Counted from the first letter of the stretch, positions 38,074 through 46,946 are shown. The stretch is DNA of 64,000 nt from JBIKWM01 sp044356305 (GCA_044356305.1 JBIKWM010000005.1:75309-139308); one strand, 5' to 3'. Numbers and translations are program-made. The notes: a model not told the origin generated them from the letters alone.

Positions 38074-39192
38074 TCAATCAAGTTCTATGGCTTCGGCACC
38101 GGCCTTTTTGCCACCGTAGTAAAGTAGGAATTCTTTTATGTATGGGAACAGGTCGCCATCGAGCACCGACTGTGGGTCTGATGTCTCAAAGCCGGTCCTG
38201 AGGTCTTTCACCAATTTGTAAGGGTGCAGCACGTAGTTGCGGATCTGTGCTCCCCATTCTATCTTCATCTTGGTGCCCTCAACGGCTGCCTTCTTCTCCA
38301 TCTTCTTGCGCATCTCCATCTCATAGAGGCGCGCCTTGAGCAGGCGTAGTGCATTCTCCCGGTTCTGATGCTGCGAACGGCTCTCGGTGTTCCGGATTAT
38401 GATGCCGGAGGGTTTGTGCGTAACCCTCACACCCGTTTCCACCTTGTTCACATTCTGACCACCGGCACCACCGCTCCGGAAGGTGTCCCATTCCAGGTCA
38501 GAAGGGTTTATCTCAATCTCAATTGTATCGTCAATGAGCGGATAGGCAAAGACCGATGCGAACGATGTGTGCCTCCGGGCATTGCTGTCAAATGGACTGA
38601 TGCGCACCAGACGGTGCACCCCGTTCTCACCTTTAAGGTATCCGTAGGCATACTCACCATCAAACTGAAGCGTACACGATTTGATACCTGCCACATCGCC
38701 CGGTTGCAGGTCCACTTCTGTCACCTTGAAACCGTTCTTTTCGCCCCACATGATGTACATGCGCATGAGCATGGCAGCCCAGTCGCAGCTTTCTGTGCCA
38801 CCCGCCCCTGAGTTGATCTCCAACACGGCACTCAACGGGTCCTCCTGTTCGCCCAGCATGTTGCGGAACTCGAGGTCTTCGAGCACGGTCTCTACTTTGG
38901 AGTCCTGCTCGTTCAGGTCGGCCTCGGTCACTTCGCCTTCCTTATGGAATTCGAATAGCACCCCAAGTTCGTCAACAGCTGTTTCGGCATCGCGATAGGC
39001 GTTGGTCCAAGCACGTTTAGCGTTTATGCGCTTCATGAGCGCCTCGGCCTGTTCAGGGTCGTCCCAAAAGCCTGGGGCGAGGGTCATCTGCTCCTCATCG
39101 GCTATCTCGCGCAGCTTCCTGTCAATGTTCAGGTGTCCACGCAGCGATACCAGCCGGTCCTTAAATTCAGTAAGCCTCTCGATAGTGACCAT
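38074..39192 (-). CDS. prfB: Peptide chain release factor 2
   Basis: A 372-residue RF2 that terminates translation at UGA and UAA. It has RF2-type SPFDSNARRHTSFA, the universal GGQ (GGAGGQNVNKVETG, about residue 243), and the expected C-terminal tail. The reading frame is continuous through SLRGHLNIDRKL, where many bacteria have a programmed +1 frameshift with an internal UGA; here there is none. The start MVTIERLTE at 39192 follows a TACTTTCG box at 39225-39232, so a longer frame to 39237 is unlikely. Confidence 0.93.
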   Translation of the reverse strand: MVTIERLTEFKDRLVSLRGHLNIDRKLREIADEEQMTLAPGFWDDPEQAEALMKRINAKRAWTNAYRDAETAVDELGVLFEFHKEGEVTEADLNEQDSKVETVLEDLEFRNMLGEQEDPLSAVLEINSGAGGTESCDWAAMLMRMYIMWGEKNGFKVTEVDLQPGDVAGIKSCTLQFDGEYAYGYLKGENGVHRLVRISPFDSNARRHTSFASVFAYPLIDDTIEIEINPSDLEWDTFRSGGAGGQNVNKVETGVRVTHKPSGIIIRNTESRSQHQNRENALRLLKARLYEMEMRKKMEKKAAVEGTKMKIEWGAQIRNYVLHPYKLVKDLRTGFETSDPQSVLDGDLFPYIKEFLLYYGGKKAGAEAIELD

Positions 39193-39233
39193 GATGCCGG
39201 CAGAGTACCCCGTTTTTCGGGCCGCGAAAGTAG

Positions 39234-39770
39234 TCAACCATCGGCACTCTTGAGAAGCTCGGTCAGCACCTCATTTATAAGATCATTCTCAAACCCGCGC
39301 CCGCTCAGCCAACGCATCATTTTCCATTTGCGCTCCAAGGCGTTGCGACCCTTCACTTTGGGCCATTGACGATTCGCGATGAGCTGTATGGTGGAGTAAT
39401 ATTCGTCAGGGTCAATCTCCGTGAGGGCCATCCGACTCAGGTTTATATTTATGCCATGGCTGGCGAGGCCCTGAATAATCTTGCGCCTGCCCCAGCGACT
39501 TTGGCGGTGTTTGCCACGCACATACGCACGGGCGAACCGCTCCTCATTCAACATGCCTTCTTCCATGAGCCGCTCAATGATGCCGTCCACCCATTCAGGT
39601 TCCGATCCTATTTCGCGCAGATGTTCGCGCACCTGTTTGTGGCTCCGCTCCTGATAGGCGCACCAGCGCCTCAGGGCATCGAGTAAGCGGCCCGGGGTAG
39701 GAATCTCTTTACTCTGGCCCGTCCTCATTAGTACGGCCCAAGATCGGTCCATTTGATGGTTGCCCGACAT
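39234..39770 (-). CDS. recX: Regulatory protein RecX
   Basis: A 178-residue helical protein with the RecX repeats: LLDALRRWCAYQERSHKQVREHL, LNEERFARAYVRGKHRQSRWGRRKIIQGL and WKMMRWLSGRGFENDLINEVL. RecX modulates RecA filaments. The exact start is unclear: ATG codons also occur at 39752 and 39728, and the most conserved part begins near TPGRLLDALR. prfB starts 42 bases downstream with its promoter inside the end of recX. recA is not in the window. Confidence 0.85.
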   Translation of the reverse strand: MSGNHQMDRSWAVLMRTGQSKEIPTPGRLLDALRRWCAYQERSHKQVREHLREIGSEPEWVDGIIERLMEEGMLNEERFARAYVRGKHRQSRWGRRKIIQGLASHGININLSRMALTEIDPDEYYSTIQLIANRQWPKVKGRNALERKWKMMRWLSGRGFENDLINEVLTELLKSADG

Positions 39771-39786
39771 TCGGCCTGCATCCCAC

Positions 39787-39794
39787 TATCTTCG
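39787..39794 (+). promoter_or_regulatory. -7 box TATCTTCG of the methyltransferase-dehalogenase operon
   Basis: TAnnTTCG, six bases from the ATG at 39800. The transcript would be leaderless or nearly so. Confidence 0.5.
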
Positions 39795-39799
39795 CCCGC

Positions 39800-40498
39800 A
39801 TGGCACAACACAGTCAGCCGCACGAACTCGGTAAATTCTCATGGAACAGGCCGTTGACCAGCTATACGCGGTTCCATGTATTCATGAACACCTATATAAC
39901 CCCATACCTGCGCAACAGGAAATGGATGCTCAGTGATAGCCTTTGGAAAGGGCGCGAATACCTCAACGTAGGCTGTGGTTATAATTTCTATGACGGATTT
40001 GTCAATCTCGACTGGGAATGGAAACCAGGGGTGCTGCCGTGGGATATCTCACGGCTTGACAAGGAGCCTTATCCTTTCCCTGACTCAACATTTAAGGGCA
40101 TTTACACCGAGCATTGCATAGAGCATGTTGACATAGATGCCGGGTGGCAGAACTTCCGTGAGTTCTACAGGATCCTTAAACCTGGGGGCACCTTGCGCAT
40201 CATTGTGCCCGATGGCGAAATCTATTTCAATGGTTGGATAGCCCACCGCGAGGGCCGAGCGTACGATATTCCGTATGCCAGACAGCACAACGAGGCCACG
40301 CCCATGATCAGTATTAACCGAATATTCCGCTATGGGCACCACTTCATATATGATTTTGAGACGATGGAGCACATGCTGCGGACGGTCGGTTTCAAGGATA
40401 TACGGAAGGAGAAGTTCGGTTCTGGCCGTGACCCAATGCTACTGCGCGACAGCAAGCTGCGCGAGGTGGAGAGTCTGTATGTGGAGTGCATTAAATGA
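39800..40498 (+). CDS. Class I SAM-dependent methyltransferase (type 11)
   Basis: A 232-residue protein with a SAM-binding YLNVGCGYNFYDGFVNLDWEW, acidic/post-I DFVNLDWE region, TEHCIEHVD and REFYRILKPGGTLRIIVPD. The central block resembles polysaccharide- or lipid-associated methyltransferases, without a distinct substrate signature. The stop overlaps the next start (ATGA), so it is translationally coupled with the dehalogenase-like gene. Confidence 0.75.
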   Translation: MAQHSQPHELGKFSWNRPLTSYTRFHVFMNTYITPYLRNRKWMLSDSLWKGREYLNVGCGYNFYDGFVNLDWEWKPGVLPWDISRLDKEPYPFPDSTFKGIYTEHCIEHVDIDAGWQNFREFYRILKPGGTLRIIVPDGEIYFNGWIAHREGRAYDIPYARQHNEATPMISINRIFRYGHHFIYDFETMEHMLRTVGFKDIRKEKFGSGRDPMLLRDSKLREVESLYVECIK

Positions 40499-41394
40499 GC
40501 CGAGAGCGTGTTCTCAACCTCCTGCGCACCCCCGATGAGCGGTTCATCGGTATGGTCAACTACGGTTTCCGTAGCAACTATATCACCGTTGGAGGTGCCC
40601 GAATCCACTACATAGATGAAGGTCAGGGCGATACGGTCCTGATGCTCCATGGTGAACCCACCTGGAGTTTCATGTATCGAAGCCAGATATGGGGCCTGCG
40701 CAAGAATTACCGCATGGTGGCGCCCGATATGGTGGGGTTCGGCAAGAGCGACAAATTCGCTCATCGCAGGAACTACAGTTTCAAGCTGCACGAACGCACA
40801 GTGCTTCGTTTCATTGAGAAGTTGGAACTGAAGGACATCACCCTTGTGGTGCACGATTGGGGCGGCCTGATAGGTCTGGCACTGGTAGGACAGCGGCCTG
40901 ACCTGTTCAAACGCCTAGTGATAATGAACACGGCACTGCCCACGGGCGAGCAGTCATTGGGCCTTAAATTCCGTCTTTGGCAGTCATTCGTGCGGTGGTG
41001 GCCGTGGTTCAAAGTGAGCTCTGTAGTCAACATGGGTTGCCGAAAATCGCTCACTAAGGAGGTGCGAATGGCCTATGATGCGCCTTTCCCTGAGAAAAGA
41101 CACAAGGCCGGTGCCCGCGCATGGCCACTATTGGTGCCCACCGATCCCGATGACCATGGCGCCCGTGCATTGAAGGCGGCCAAGGCTGTTCTTTCGACAT
41201 GGGATAGACCGACCCTGGTACTATTCTCTGATGGCGATAAGTTCTTCCGTGACCAGGGAAAGAACTTCCGCGAACTGATTCCGGGTGCGGCCTTGTGGCC
41301 AGAGACAGTTATAAAGCGTGCCGGACATTTACTCACCGAGGACAGGCCCGATGAGGTGACCAATGCGATCAGGTCCTTTCTGGAGAAGACATGA
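40495..41394 (+). CDS. Haloalkane dehalogenase-like alpha/beta hydrolase
   Basis: A 299-residue alpha/beta hydrolase. HGEPTWSFMYRSQIWGL forms the oxyanion/halide-site region, VVHDWGGLIGLAL contains the nucleophile Asp121 with adjacent Trp122, VLFSDGDKFF carries the acid candidate Asp248, and AGHLLTEDRPDEV the catalytic His278. This is the haloalkane dehalogenase pattern (Asp nucleophile, tryptophan pair); epoxide hydrolase remains an alternative. Fused by ATGA to a methyltransferase. Confidence 0.8.
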   Translation: MSRERVLNLLRTPDERFIGMVNYGFRSNYITVGGARIHYIDEGQGDTVLMLHGEPTWSFMYRSQIWGLRKNYRMVAPDMVGFGKSDKFAHRRNYSFKLHERTVLRFIEKLELKDITLVVHDWGGLIGLALVGQRPDLFKRLVIMNTALPTGEQSLGLKFRLWQSFVRWWPWFKVSSVVNMGCRKSLTKEVRMAYDAPFPEKRHKAGARAWPLLVPTDPDDHGARALKAAKAVLSTWDRPTLVLFSDGDKFFRDQGKNFRELIPGAALWPETVIKRAGHLLTEDRPDEVTNAIRSFLEKT

Positions 41395-41408
41395 TCCCCC
41401 CTGAAAAT

Positions 41409-41440
41409 GGAAAAAGGCAGCCAATCTGGCCACCTTTTTC
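41409..41440. terminator. Imperfect bidirectional terminator between dehalogenase and sod
   Basis: Stem AAAAAGG ... CCTTTTT with an internal mismatch pair and an inner GCCA/TGGC stem. Both strands have T-rich tails. Confidence 0.6.
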
Positions 41441-41461
41441 ATTCTTGTCAGATTCAAAGGG

Positions 41462-42070
41462 TCATTTGCCCATGGCATACCTACGGGCCACTTCCTTCCA
41501 GTTTATAACATTGAAGAACGTGGAGATGTACTCAGGTCTACGGTTCTGGAATTTGAGGTAATAGGCATGTTCCCATACGTCCAGCCCTAGGATCGGGAAC
41601 CCGGAACATCCGGCCTCAGGCATAAGTGGATTGTCCTGATTGGCCGTGCTGCACACTTCCACTTTCCCGCCTTTCTGCACACAGAGCCATGCCCAGCCCG
41701 AGCCGAAGCGTGTGGTGGCCGCGGCAGCGAACTTCTCTTTGAAAGCATCAAACGACCCGAATGCCTCGTTGATGGCTGCGGCCAGTTCGCCCTCAGGCAG
41801 CCCGCCCCCGTTGGGCGACATCACTTCCCAGAAGAGGTTGTGATTGTAAAAGCCCCCGCCATTGTTGCGGACAGCCGGACCGAAATTCTTCCAGTTGGCC
41901 AGTAGTATCTCAATGGTGTCGCCCTCATGGCCGGTGTCCTTGATCGCGTTGTTGAGGTTGGTGGTGTATGCCTGATGGTGCTTGGAGTGATGTATCTCCA
42001 TGGTGCGGGCATCAATGTGCGGCTCGAGCGCATCGTAGGCATACGGCAGTTTGGGTAGTTCGAAAGCCAT
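41462..42070 (-). CDS. sodA: Superoxide dismutase (Mn/Fe)
   Basis: A 202-residue SOD with all four metal ligands: His27 (IHHSKHH), His77 (FYNHNLFW), Asp164 and His168 (LGLDVWEHAYYL). Gln145 in TANQDNPL sits at the Mn-type glutamine position, favouring manganese, although cambialistic use is possible. The start MAFELPKLPYAYDAL is standard; an upstream in-frame extension was discarded. A perfect -7 box lies at 42114-42121. Confidence 0.93.
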   Translation of the reverse strand: MAFELPKLPYAYDALEPHIDARTMEIHHSKHHQAYTTNLNNAIKDTGHEGDTIEILLANWKNFGPAVRNNGGGFYNHNLFWEVMSPNGGGLPEGELAAAINEAFGSFDAFKEKFAAAATTRFGSGWAWLCVQKGGKVEVCSTANQDNPLMPEAGCSGFPILGLDVWEHAYYLKFQNRRPEYISTFFNVINWKEVARRYAMGK

Positions 42071-42113
42071 GTCGTCAGGTTTAATTGGTGATCGTTTAAT
42101 GTGAAGAGGGCCG

Positions 42114-42121
42114 CAAAGGTA
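42114..42121 (-). promoter_or_regulatory. -7 box TACCTTTG of sod
   Basis: An exact TAnnTTTG on the minus strand, about 43 bases before the SOD ATG. Confidence 0.5.
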
Positions 42122-42148
42122 ACCGCCTGCCCCTGCCTTGGTTCGCGC

Positions 42149-42156
42149 ATACTTTT
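42149..42156 (+). promoter_or_regulatory. -7 box TACTTTTG of kbl
   Basis: An exact TAnnTTTG, 42 bases before the kbl ATG, divergent from the sod promoter. Confidence 0.5.
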
Positions 42157-42198
42157 GCCACCCTTTCCAAATGATGCACAAGCAGCACACACTGAGTC

Positions 42199-43389
42199 AT
42201 GTACGGTAACTTCAAACAGCACCTCCAGAGCGAACTGGCCGCCATCGAGTCGGCCGGTCTTTACAAGCGCGAACGTGTAATTACCGGGCCCCAGGGACCG
42301 ACTGTGCGTGTAAGCACCGGGCAAGATGTGGTGGTTATGTGCGCCAACAATTATTTGGGCCTTTCATCGCACCCCGAGGTGATTGCCGCCTCCAAGGCTG
42401 CGCTCGACAGCCACGGCTACGGCATGAGTTCGGTGCGTTTCATCTGCGGTACGCAGGACATACACAAGGAACTTGAGCAGCGCATATCCGATTTCCTAGG
42501 TACTGATGACACCATATTATATGCTGCCTGTTTTGATGCCAACGGAGGCGTGTTCGAACCGCTGCTTGGCGAGTCTGATGCCCTGATCAGCGATGAGCTG
42601 AACCATGCATCCATAATTGATGGTGTGCGCCTGTGTAAATCTGTGCGATATCGCTACCGCCACAGCGACATGGCCGATCTGGAAGGGCAGCTAAAGGCCT
42701 CGCAGGCTCAACGTTTCCGCCTTATTGTCACTGATGGCGTTTTCAGCATGGATGGTGATATTGCCAAACTACGCGAGATCTGCGACCTGGCCGAGCGCTA
42801 TGATGCCATGGTGATGGTCGATGACAGCCATGCCACCGGATTTATTGGCCGTACCGGTCGCGGCACACCGGAACATTGCGGTGTCGAGGGCCGCGTGGAC
42901 ATACTCACCGGAACATTGGGCAAGGCCCTGGGCGGCAGTATGGGCGGTTACACATCGGGCCGCAAAGAGATCATTGAGTTGCTCAGACAGCGTTCGCGCC
43001 CGTACCTGTTCAGCAACTCGCTGGCCCCAGGAATTGTAGGAGCAGCCAATAAGGTGTTCGAACTGCTGAGTGCTGATACCGGATTGCGCGACCGATTGGA
43101 GGCAAACACGCTCCATTTTAAGCAGGGAATTGCAAAGGCCGGTCTTGCCACCAAACCGGGCGATTCGCCCATTGTACCTATTATGCTATACGATGCCCCT
43201 TTGGCCCAGCAATTTGCTGAACGCCTGTTACAGCGCGGCATTTACGCAATCGGGTTCTTCTATCCTGTGGTGGCCAAAGGCCAGGCTCGCATACGTGTGC
43301 AGGTCTCTGCCGCACATACCACCGAACAGCTCGACAGGGCCATTGACGCTTTCACTGAAGTGGGTCGCGAGTTGGGTGTCATAAAATGA
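42199..43389 (+). CDS. kbl: Glycine C-acetyltransferase (2-amino-3-ketobutyrate CoA ligase)
   Basis: A 396-residue alpha-oxoamine synthase family PLP enzyme. The family motifs are MCANNYLGLSSHPEV, HGYGMSSVRFICGTQDIHKELE, DDSHATGFIGRTGRGTPEH and the PLP lysine in TGTLGKALGG (Lys242). The high conservation of the FICGTQ region favours KBL over BioF or HemA. It cleaves 2-amino-3-ketobutyrate to glycine and acetyl-CoA. A partner threonine dehydrogenase is not in view. Confidence 0.9.
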   Translation: MYGNFKQHLQSELAAIESAGLYKRERVITGPQGPTVRVSTGQDVVVMCANNYLGLSSHPEVIAASKAALDSHGYGMSSVRFICGTQDIHKELEQRISDFLGTDDTILYAACFDANGGVFEPLLGESDALISDELNHASIIDGVRLCKSVRYRYRHSDMADLEGQLKASQAQRFRLIVTDGVFSMDGDIAKLREICDLAERYDAMVMVDDSHATGFIGRTGRGTPEHCGVEGRVDILTGTLGKALGGSMGGYTSGRKEIIELLRQRSRPYLFSNSLAPGIVGAANKVFELLSADTGLRDRLEANTLHFKQGIAKAGLATKPGDSPIVPIMLYDAPLAQQFAERLLQRGIYAIGFFYPVVAKGQARIRVQVSAAHTTEQLDRAIDAFTEVGRELGVIK

Positions 43390-43424
43390 TTTTTAGGGCT
43401 GATGTTCCGCAACAAACTTTCAAT

Positions 43425-43432
43425 TATCTTCG
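43425..43432 (+). promoter_or_regulatory. -7 box TATCTTCG of the rplM operon
   Basis: TAnnTTCG, 58 bases before the GTG start of rplM, leaving about 50 bases of leader with one hairpin. Confidence 0.5.
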
Positions 43433-43451
43433 CAGCCCCAAAATAAGGGGA

Positions 43452-43465
43452 GGCTGTGCGCAGCC
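43452..43465 (+). promoter_or_regulatory. Leader hairpin upstream of rplM
   Basis: GGCTG/CAGCC, five perfect pairs with loop TGCG, 24 bases before the GTG start. Ribosomal protein operons often carry autoregulatory leaders; this hairpin is a candidate only. There is no T-run after it, so it is not a terminator. Confidence 0.35.
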
Positions 43466-43489
43466 ATCAGAACTTAAAACTGTCATGTC

Positions 43490-43936
43490 GTGAAGGCTCC
43501 GAGTTACAAGACCATATCAGCCAACAGCAACACCGTCAACAAAGAGTGGTTGGTGATAGATGCTGAAGGCAAGCCTCTTGGCCGTCTGGCCAGTGCCATT
43601 GCCAACCTTTTGCGCGGCAAGCACAAGGTGAATTACACCCCACACGTTGACTGTGGCGACAATATCATTGTGCTCAACGCAGGCAAAGTGGGCCTGACAG
43701 GCAACAAGCGCGAGTCCAAGACCTACATTCACCATACCGGACATCCGGGCGGTCAGCGCGAGCGCACCGTTGATCAGATGCTCGCCAAAGATGAGACCTC
43801 TTTGGTGCGTATCGCTGTAAATGGGATGTTGCCTAAGACCCGTTTGGGCCGCGCATTGCGCAACAATCTGCATCTGTATGCCGGTGCCGAGCATCCACAT
43901 CAGGCACAGCAGCCCAAGACCTACATTGTAAAGTGA
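43490..43936 (+). CDS. rplM: 50S ribosomal protein L13
   Basis: A 148-residue L13. KEWLVIDAEGKPLGRLAS, GKHKVNYTPHVDCGDNIIVLNAGKV, YIHHTGHPGGQRERT and VNGMLPKTRLGRALRNNLHLYAGAEHPHQAQQP are family hallmarks. The start is a GTG: the ATG five bases upstream is the first codon of ATGTCGTGA, a two-codon frame whose TGA overlaps the GTG. It starts a ribosomal transcript continuing into rpsI, rpsB and tsf. Confidence 0.95.
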   Translation: MKAPSYKTISANSNTVNKEWLVIDAEGKPLGRLASAIANLLRGKHKVNYTPHVDCGDNIIVLNAGKVGLTGNKRESKTYIHHTGHPGGQRERTVDQMLAKDETSLVRIAVNGMLPKTRLGRALRNNLHLYAGAEHPHQAQQPKTYIVK

Positions 43937-43961
43937 TCTGAAAACACTGTCATTCAGTTAA

Positions 43962-44348
43962 ATGGAAGTGATCAACACCATAGGGAGGCGCAAGACCGCC
44001 ATTGCCCGCATCTATTTGGCCAAAGGCAAGGGCGACCTTACCGTTAACCACCGTGCCGGAAAAGAGTATTTCCCAACAGCCGTATTGCAGGACAGCTGCC
44101 TGCGTCCGCTCAGCCTGCTCAATCTCGCATCGGAATACGATGTGAAGGTGAATGTGCGCGGAGGCGGTATCACCGGACAGGCCGAGGCAGTTAGTCTGGC
44201 CATAGCCCGTGCATTGGTCAAGTTGGACGAGGCTAACAAGCCCGCCCTGAAGGCTGAGGGTCTGCTCACCCGCGACCCCCGCATGGTGGAACGCAAGAAA
44301 TTCGGCCAGAAGAAGGCCCGTAAGCGCTTCCAGTTCAGCAAGCGTTGA
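43962..44348 (+). CDS. rpsI: 30S ribosomal protein S9
   Basis: A 128-residue S9 with GRRKTAIARIYLAKGKGDLTVN, VNVRGGGITGQAEAVSLAIARAL and the universal C-terminal end KKARKRFQFSKR, which reaches the ribosomal P site. It follows rplM by 25 bases in the usual order. Confidence 0.96.
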   Translation: MEVINTIGRRKTAIARIYLAKGKGDLTVNHRAGKEYFPTAVLQDSCLRPLSLLNLASEYDVKVNVRGGGITGQAEAVSLAIARALVKLDEANKPALKAEGLLTRDPRMVERKKFGQKKARKRFQFSKR

Positions 44349-44387
44349 TCATCTATCTGCACTAATAGAATAATCTTTTACAAGAGC

Positions 44388-45194
44388 ATGTCTCAACCGT
44401 CTGTAAAGCAACTTCTTGAGGCCGGTGTTCACTTCGGACACCTCAAGCGCAAGTGGAATCCGAGCATGGCCCCGTACATCTTCATGGAGAAGAACGGGAT
44501 CCATATCATCGACCTTAACAAATCGGCCGTAAAACTGGAGGACGCCTGCAAGGCCATCCGACAGATGGCGCGCAGCGGCAAAAAAGTGCTGTTTGTTGCC
44601 ACCAAGAAGCAGGCTCAGGAGATAATCAGTCGCGAGGCTCAACGGGTCAACATGCCTTATGTGACGGAGCGCTGGCCCGGTGGCATGCTTACCAATTTCG
44701 CCACCATCCGCAAGGCCATCCGCAAAATGGGCAACATCGATAAGATGGCCACCGATGGCACTTTCGAGACCATGAACAAGAAGGAGCGCCTCATGATCAT
44801 GCGTCAGCGTGAGAAACTGGAGCGTAACCTCGGTTCAATAGCCGACCTCAGCCGCCTGCCTTCTGCGCTGTTCATTGTTGATATCGTGAAGGAGCATATC
44901 GCTGTGGCCGAAGCCAAGCGACTCAATATCCCCACCTTCGCCATTGTTGATACGAACGCTGATCCGAAGGCGGTTGATTTCGCTATTCCCGGCAACGATG
45001 ACGCTGCCGCATCCATTGAGATCATCACCCGCGCACTTACCGATGCTATCATCGAGGGTCTGAACGACCGCAAGAACGGGAAGGGCGAAGAGGGCGATGA
45101 GACAGATATGCTCAACGATGAAGAGGTCGCTACCGAAGAGGTGGAGGACGAGGTGACCGCAGAGGGCGACACCGCTGCTGATGTTGAGGCTTGA
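44388..45194 (+). CDS. rpsB: 30S ribosomal protein S2
   Basis: A 268-residue S2 with the S2 signatures LLEAGVHFGHLKRKWNPSM, VTERWPGGMLTNFATIR and PSALFIVDIVKEHIAV. It ends in an acidic tail of about 35 residues (EEGDETDMLNDEEVATEEVEDEV), longer than in E. coli. Followed by tsf in the canonical order. Confidence 0.96.
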   Translation: MSQPSVKQLLEAGVHFGHLKRKWNPSMAPYIFMEKNGIHIIDLNKSAVKLEDACKAIRQMARSGKKVLFVATKKQAQEIISREAQRVNMPYVTERWPGGMLTNFATIRKAIRKMGNIDKMATDGTFETMNKKERLMIMRQREKLERNLGSIADLSRLPSALFIVDIVKEHIAVAEAKRLNIPTFAIVDTNADPKAVDFAIPGNDDAAASIEIITRALTDAIIEGLNDRKNGKGEEGDETDMLNDEEVATEEVEDEVTAEGDTAADVEA

Positions 45195-45225
45195 TTCTTA
45201 CTCATTCTTTTCTCATTCATAGAAA

Positions 45226-46056
45226 ATGGCGACAATTACCGCTGCTGACGTAAACCGCCTGCGCCAACAGACCGGCACAGGTATGATGGACTGCAAGAAC
45301 GCCTTGGTGGAAGCCAATGGCGATTTTGAACTGGCCGTTGATATTCTCCGCAAAAAGGGCCAGAAAGTAGCCGCTAAGCGCTCTGACCGCGATGCCGCTG
45401 AAGGCTACGTGATCAGCAAAGTGGCTGCTGATGGCAAGGTAGGCACCCTTGTGGTGTTGAACTGCGAGACCGACTTTGTGGCCAAGACCGAAGGTTTTGT
45501 TAAACTGGCCAATGACATAGCAGATTTGGCCCTGAACAAGCGCCCTGCCGATGTGGCTGCTCTGATGAGCTTGCCTTACGAGGGCGCAACTGTGTCTGAT
45601 GCCATCACCAACGAGACCGGCAAGACCGGTGAGAAGATGGAGGTGTCGACTTTTGCAGTGATTGAAGCCGAGACGGTTGTGGCATATAACCATCCTGGCA
45701 ACAAGACGGGTAGCCTTGTTGGCCTGAACAAGGCTGGCAATTTCAATGAAGTTGGGCGCGATGTGGCCATGCAGGTGGCAGCCATGGCACCGGTTTCGGT
45801 TGATCGCACCTCAGTACCCGAAAGCGTGATTGCCAAGGAGCTTGAAATCGGTAAGGAACTTGCCATCCAAGAAGGGAAGCCTGCTGAGATGGCCGAGAAG
45901 ATCGCTGCCGGTCGTCTTAACAAGTTCTTCAAAGAATCGACCCTGTTGGAGCAGGAATTCATCAAGGACAGCAAGAAGAGTGTGCAGCAGTATCTGAAGG
46001 AAGCTCACCCGGAACTGACAGTGACGGCCTTCAAGCGCGTGTCGCTCGCCAATTGA
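45226..46056 (+). CDS. tsf: Elongation factor Ts
   Basis: A 276-residue guanine exchange factor for EF-Tu. The UBA-like N-terminal domain has RQQTGTGMMDCKNALVEANGDFELAVDILRKKG, and the core has NCETDFVAKTEGF with two later repeat subdomains. Length is normal. A strong terminator ends the operon. Confidence 0.96.
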   Translation: MATITAADVNRLRQQTGTGMMDCKNALVEANGDFELAVDILRKKGQKVAAKRSDRDAAEGYVISKVAADGKVGTLVVLNCETDFVAKTEGFVKLANDIADLALNKRPADVAALMSLPYEGATVSDAITNETGKTGEKMEVSTFAVIEAETVVAYNHPGNKTGSLVGLNKAGNFNEVGRDVAMQVAAMAPVSVDRTSVPESVIAKELEIGKELAIQEGKPAEMAEKIAAGRLNKFFKESTLLEQEFIKDSKKSVQQYLKEAHPELTVTAFKRVSLAN

Positions 46057-46063
46057 TTCACTG

Positions 46064-46090
46064 AAAAGAGGCCTCGGGCCTCTTTTTTTT
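46064..46090 (+). terminator. Terminator of the rplM-rpsI-rpsB-tsf operon
   Basis: AGAGGCC/GGCCTCT arms with a TCG loop followed by eight T. It lies eight bases after the tsf stop. Confidence 0.93.
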
Positions 46091-46128
46091 GCCCATTACC
46101 CATCTCTCTCCAGATTCAACTTCACCAA

Positions 46129-46836
46129 ATGCAGTACAAGCGCGTCCTTTTGAAACTGAGCGGTGAATCGCTCATGGGCAACAAGCAGTTCGGTATTGAT
46201 CACGACAGACTCAGCACCTACGCATCTGAGATTAAGGAAGCCACGGCTCTTGGCGTGCAAGTGGCCATTGTGATAGGAGGCGGCAACATATTCCGTGGTG
46301 TACAGGCCGAACAGGGCGGCATGGACCGTGTGCAAGGCGACTATATGGGTATGTTGGCCACCATGATCAACAGCATGGCATTGCAGAGTGCCCTTGAACG
46401 CTGTGGGGTGCAGACGCGGCTGATGTCGGCCATAAAAATGGAGGAAGTGGCTGAGCCGTTCATACGCAGGCGAGCTGTGCGTCACCTTGAGAAGGGAAGG
46501 GTGGTGATTTTCGGGGCCGGAACGGGAAATCCATATTTCACTACCGATACTGCCGCCTCGTTGCGTGCCATTGAGGTAGAGGCTGATGTGATCTTGAAAG
46601 GCACCCGCGTGGATGGCATCTACACGGCTGACCCGTTCAAAGACCCCACCGCAACCAAGTACGACACAGTGACTTTCAGCGAGGCATACGAGCGTGGCCT
46701 GAAAGTCATGGACCTTACGGCATTCACCCTTTGTCAGGAGAACGAATTGCCCATCATCGTTTTCGATATGGACAGCGGTGGCAACCTTGTCCGCCTGCTG
46801 ACCGGAGAACGGATAGGTACGTTGGTTGCAGGCTGA
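46129..46836 (+). CDS. pyrH: UMP kinase
   Basis: A 235-residue amino-acid-kinase-fold enzyme making UDP. Motifs are KLSGESLMG, VIGGGNIFRG, DRVQGDYMGMLATMINSMALQ, FGAGTGNPYFTTDTAASLRAIE and VDGIYTADP. It lies past the tsf terminator, so it has its own promoter, which I cannot place with confidence. Confidence 0.95.
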   Translation: MQYKRVLLKLSGESLMGNKQFGIDHDRLSTYASEIKEATALGVQVAIVIGGGNIFRGVQAEQGGMDRVQGDYMGMLATMINSMALQSALERCGVQTRLMSAIKMEEVAEPFIRRRAVRHLEKGRVVIFGAGTGNPYFTTDTAASLRAIEVEADVILKGTRVDGIYTADPFKDPTATKYDTVTFSEAYERGLKVMDLTAFTLCQENELPIIVFDMDSGGNLVRLLTGERIGTLVAG

Positions 46837-46946
46837 CCTGAACCCTCAAGGCCTGTAGATCAAGCCATTTAATGGCCGGATCATTGTTGATTGTGAGCCT
46901 GAGTTTCGTTATGACGAGGTTGATTATCCTTGTTTCAGATTCGCTC

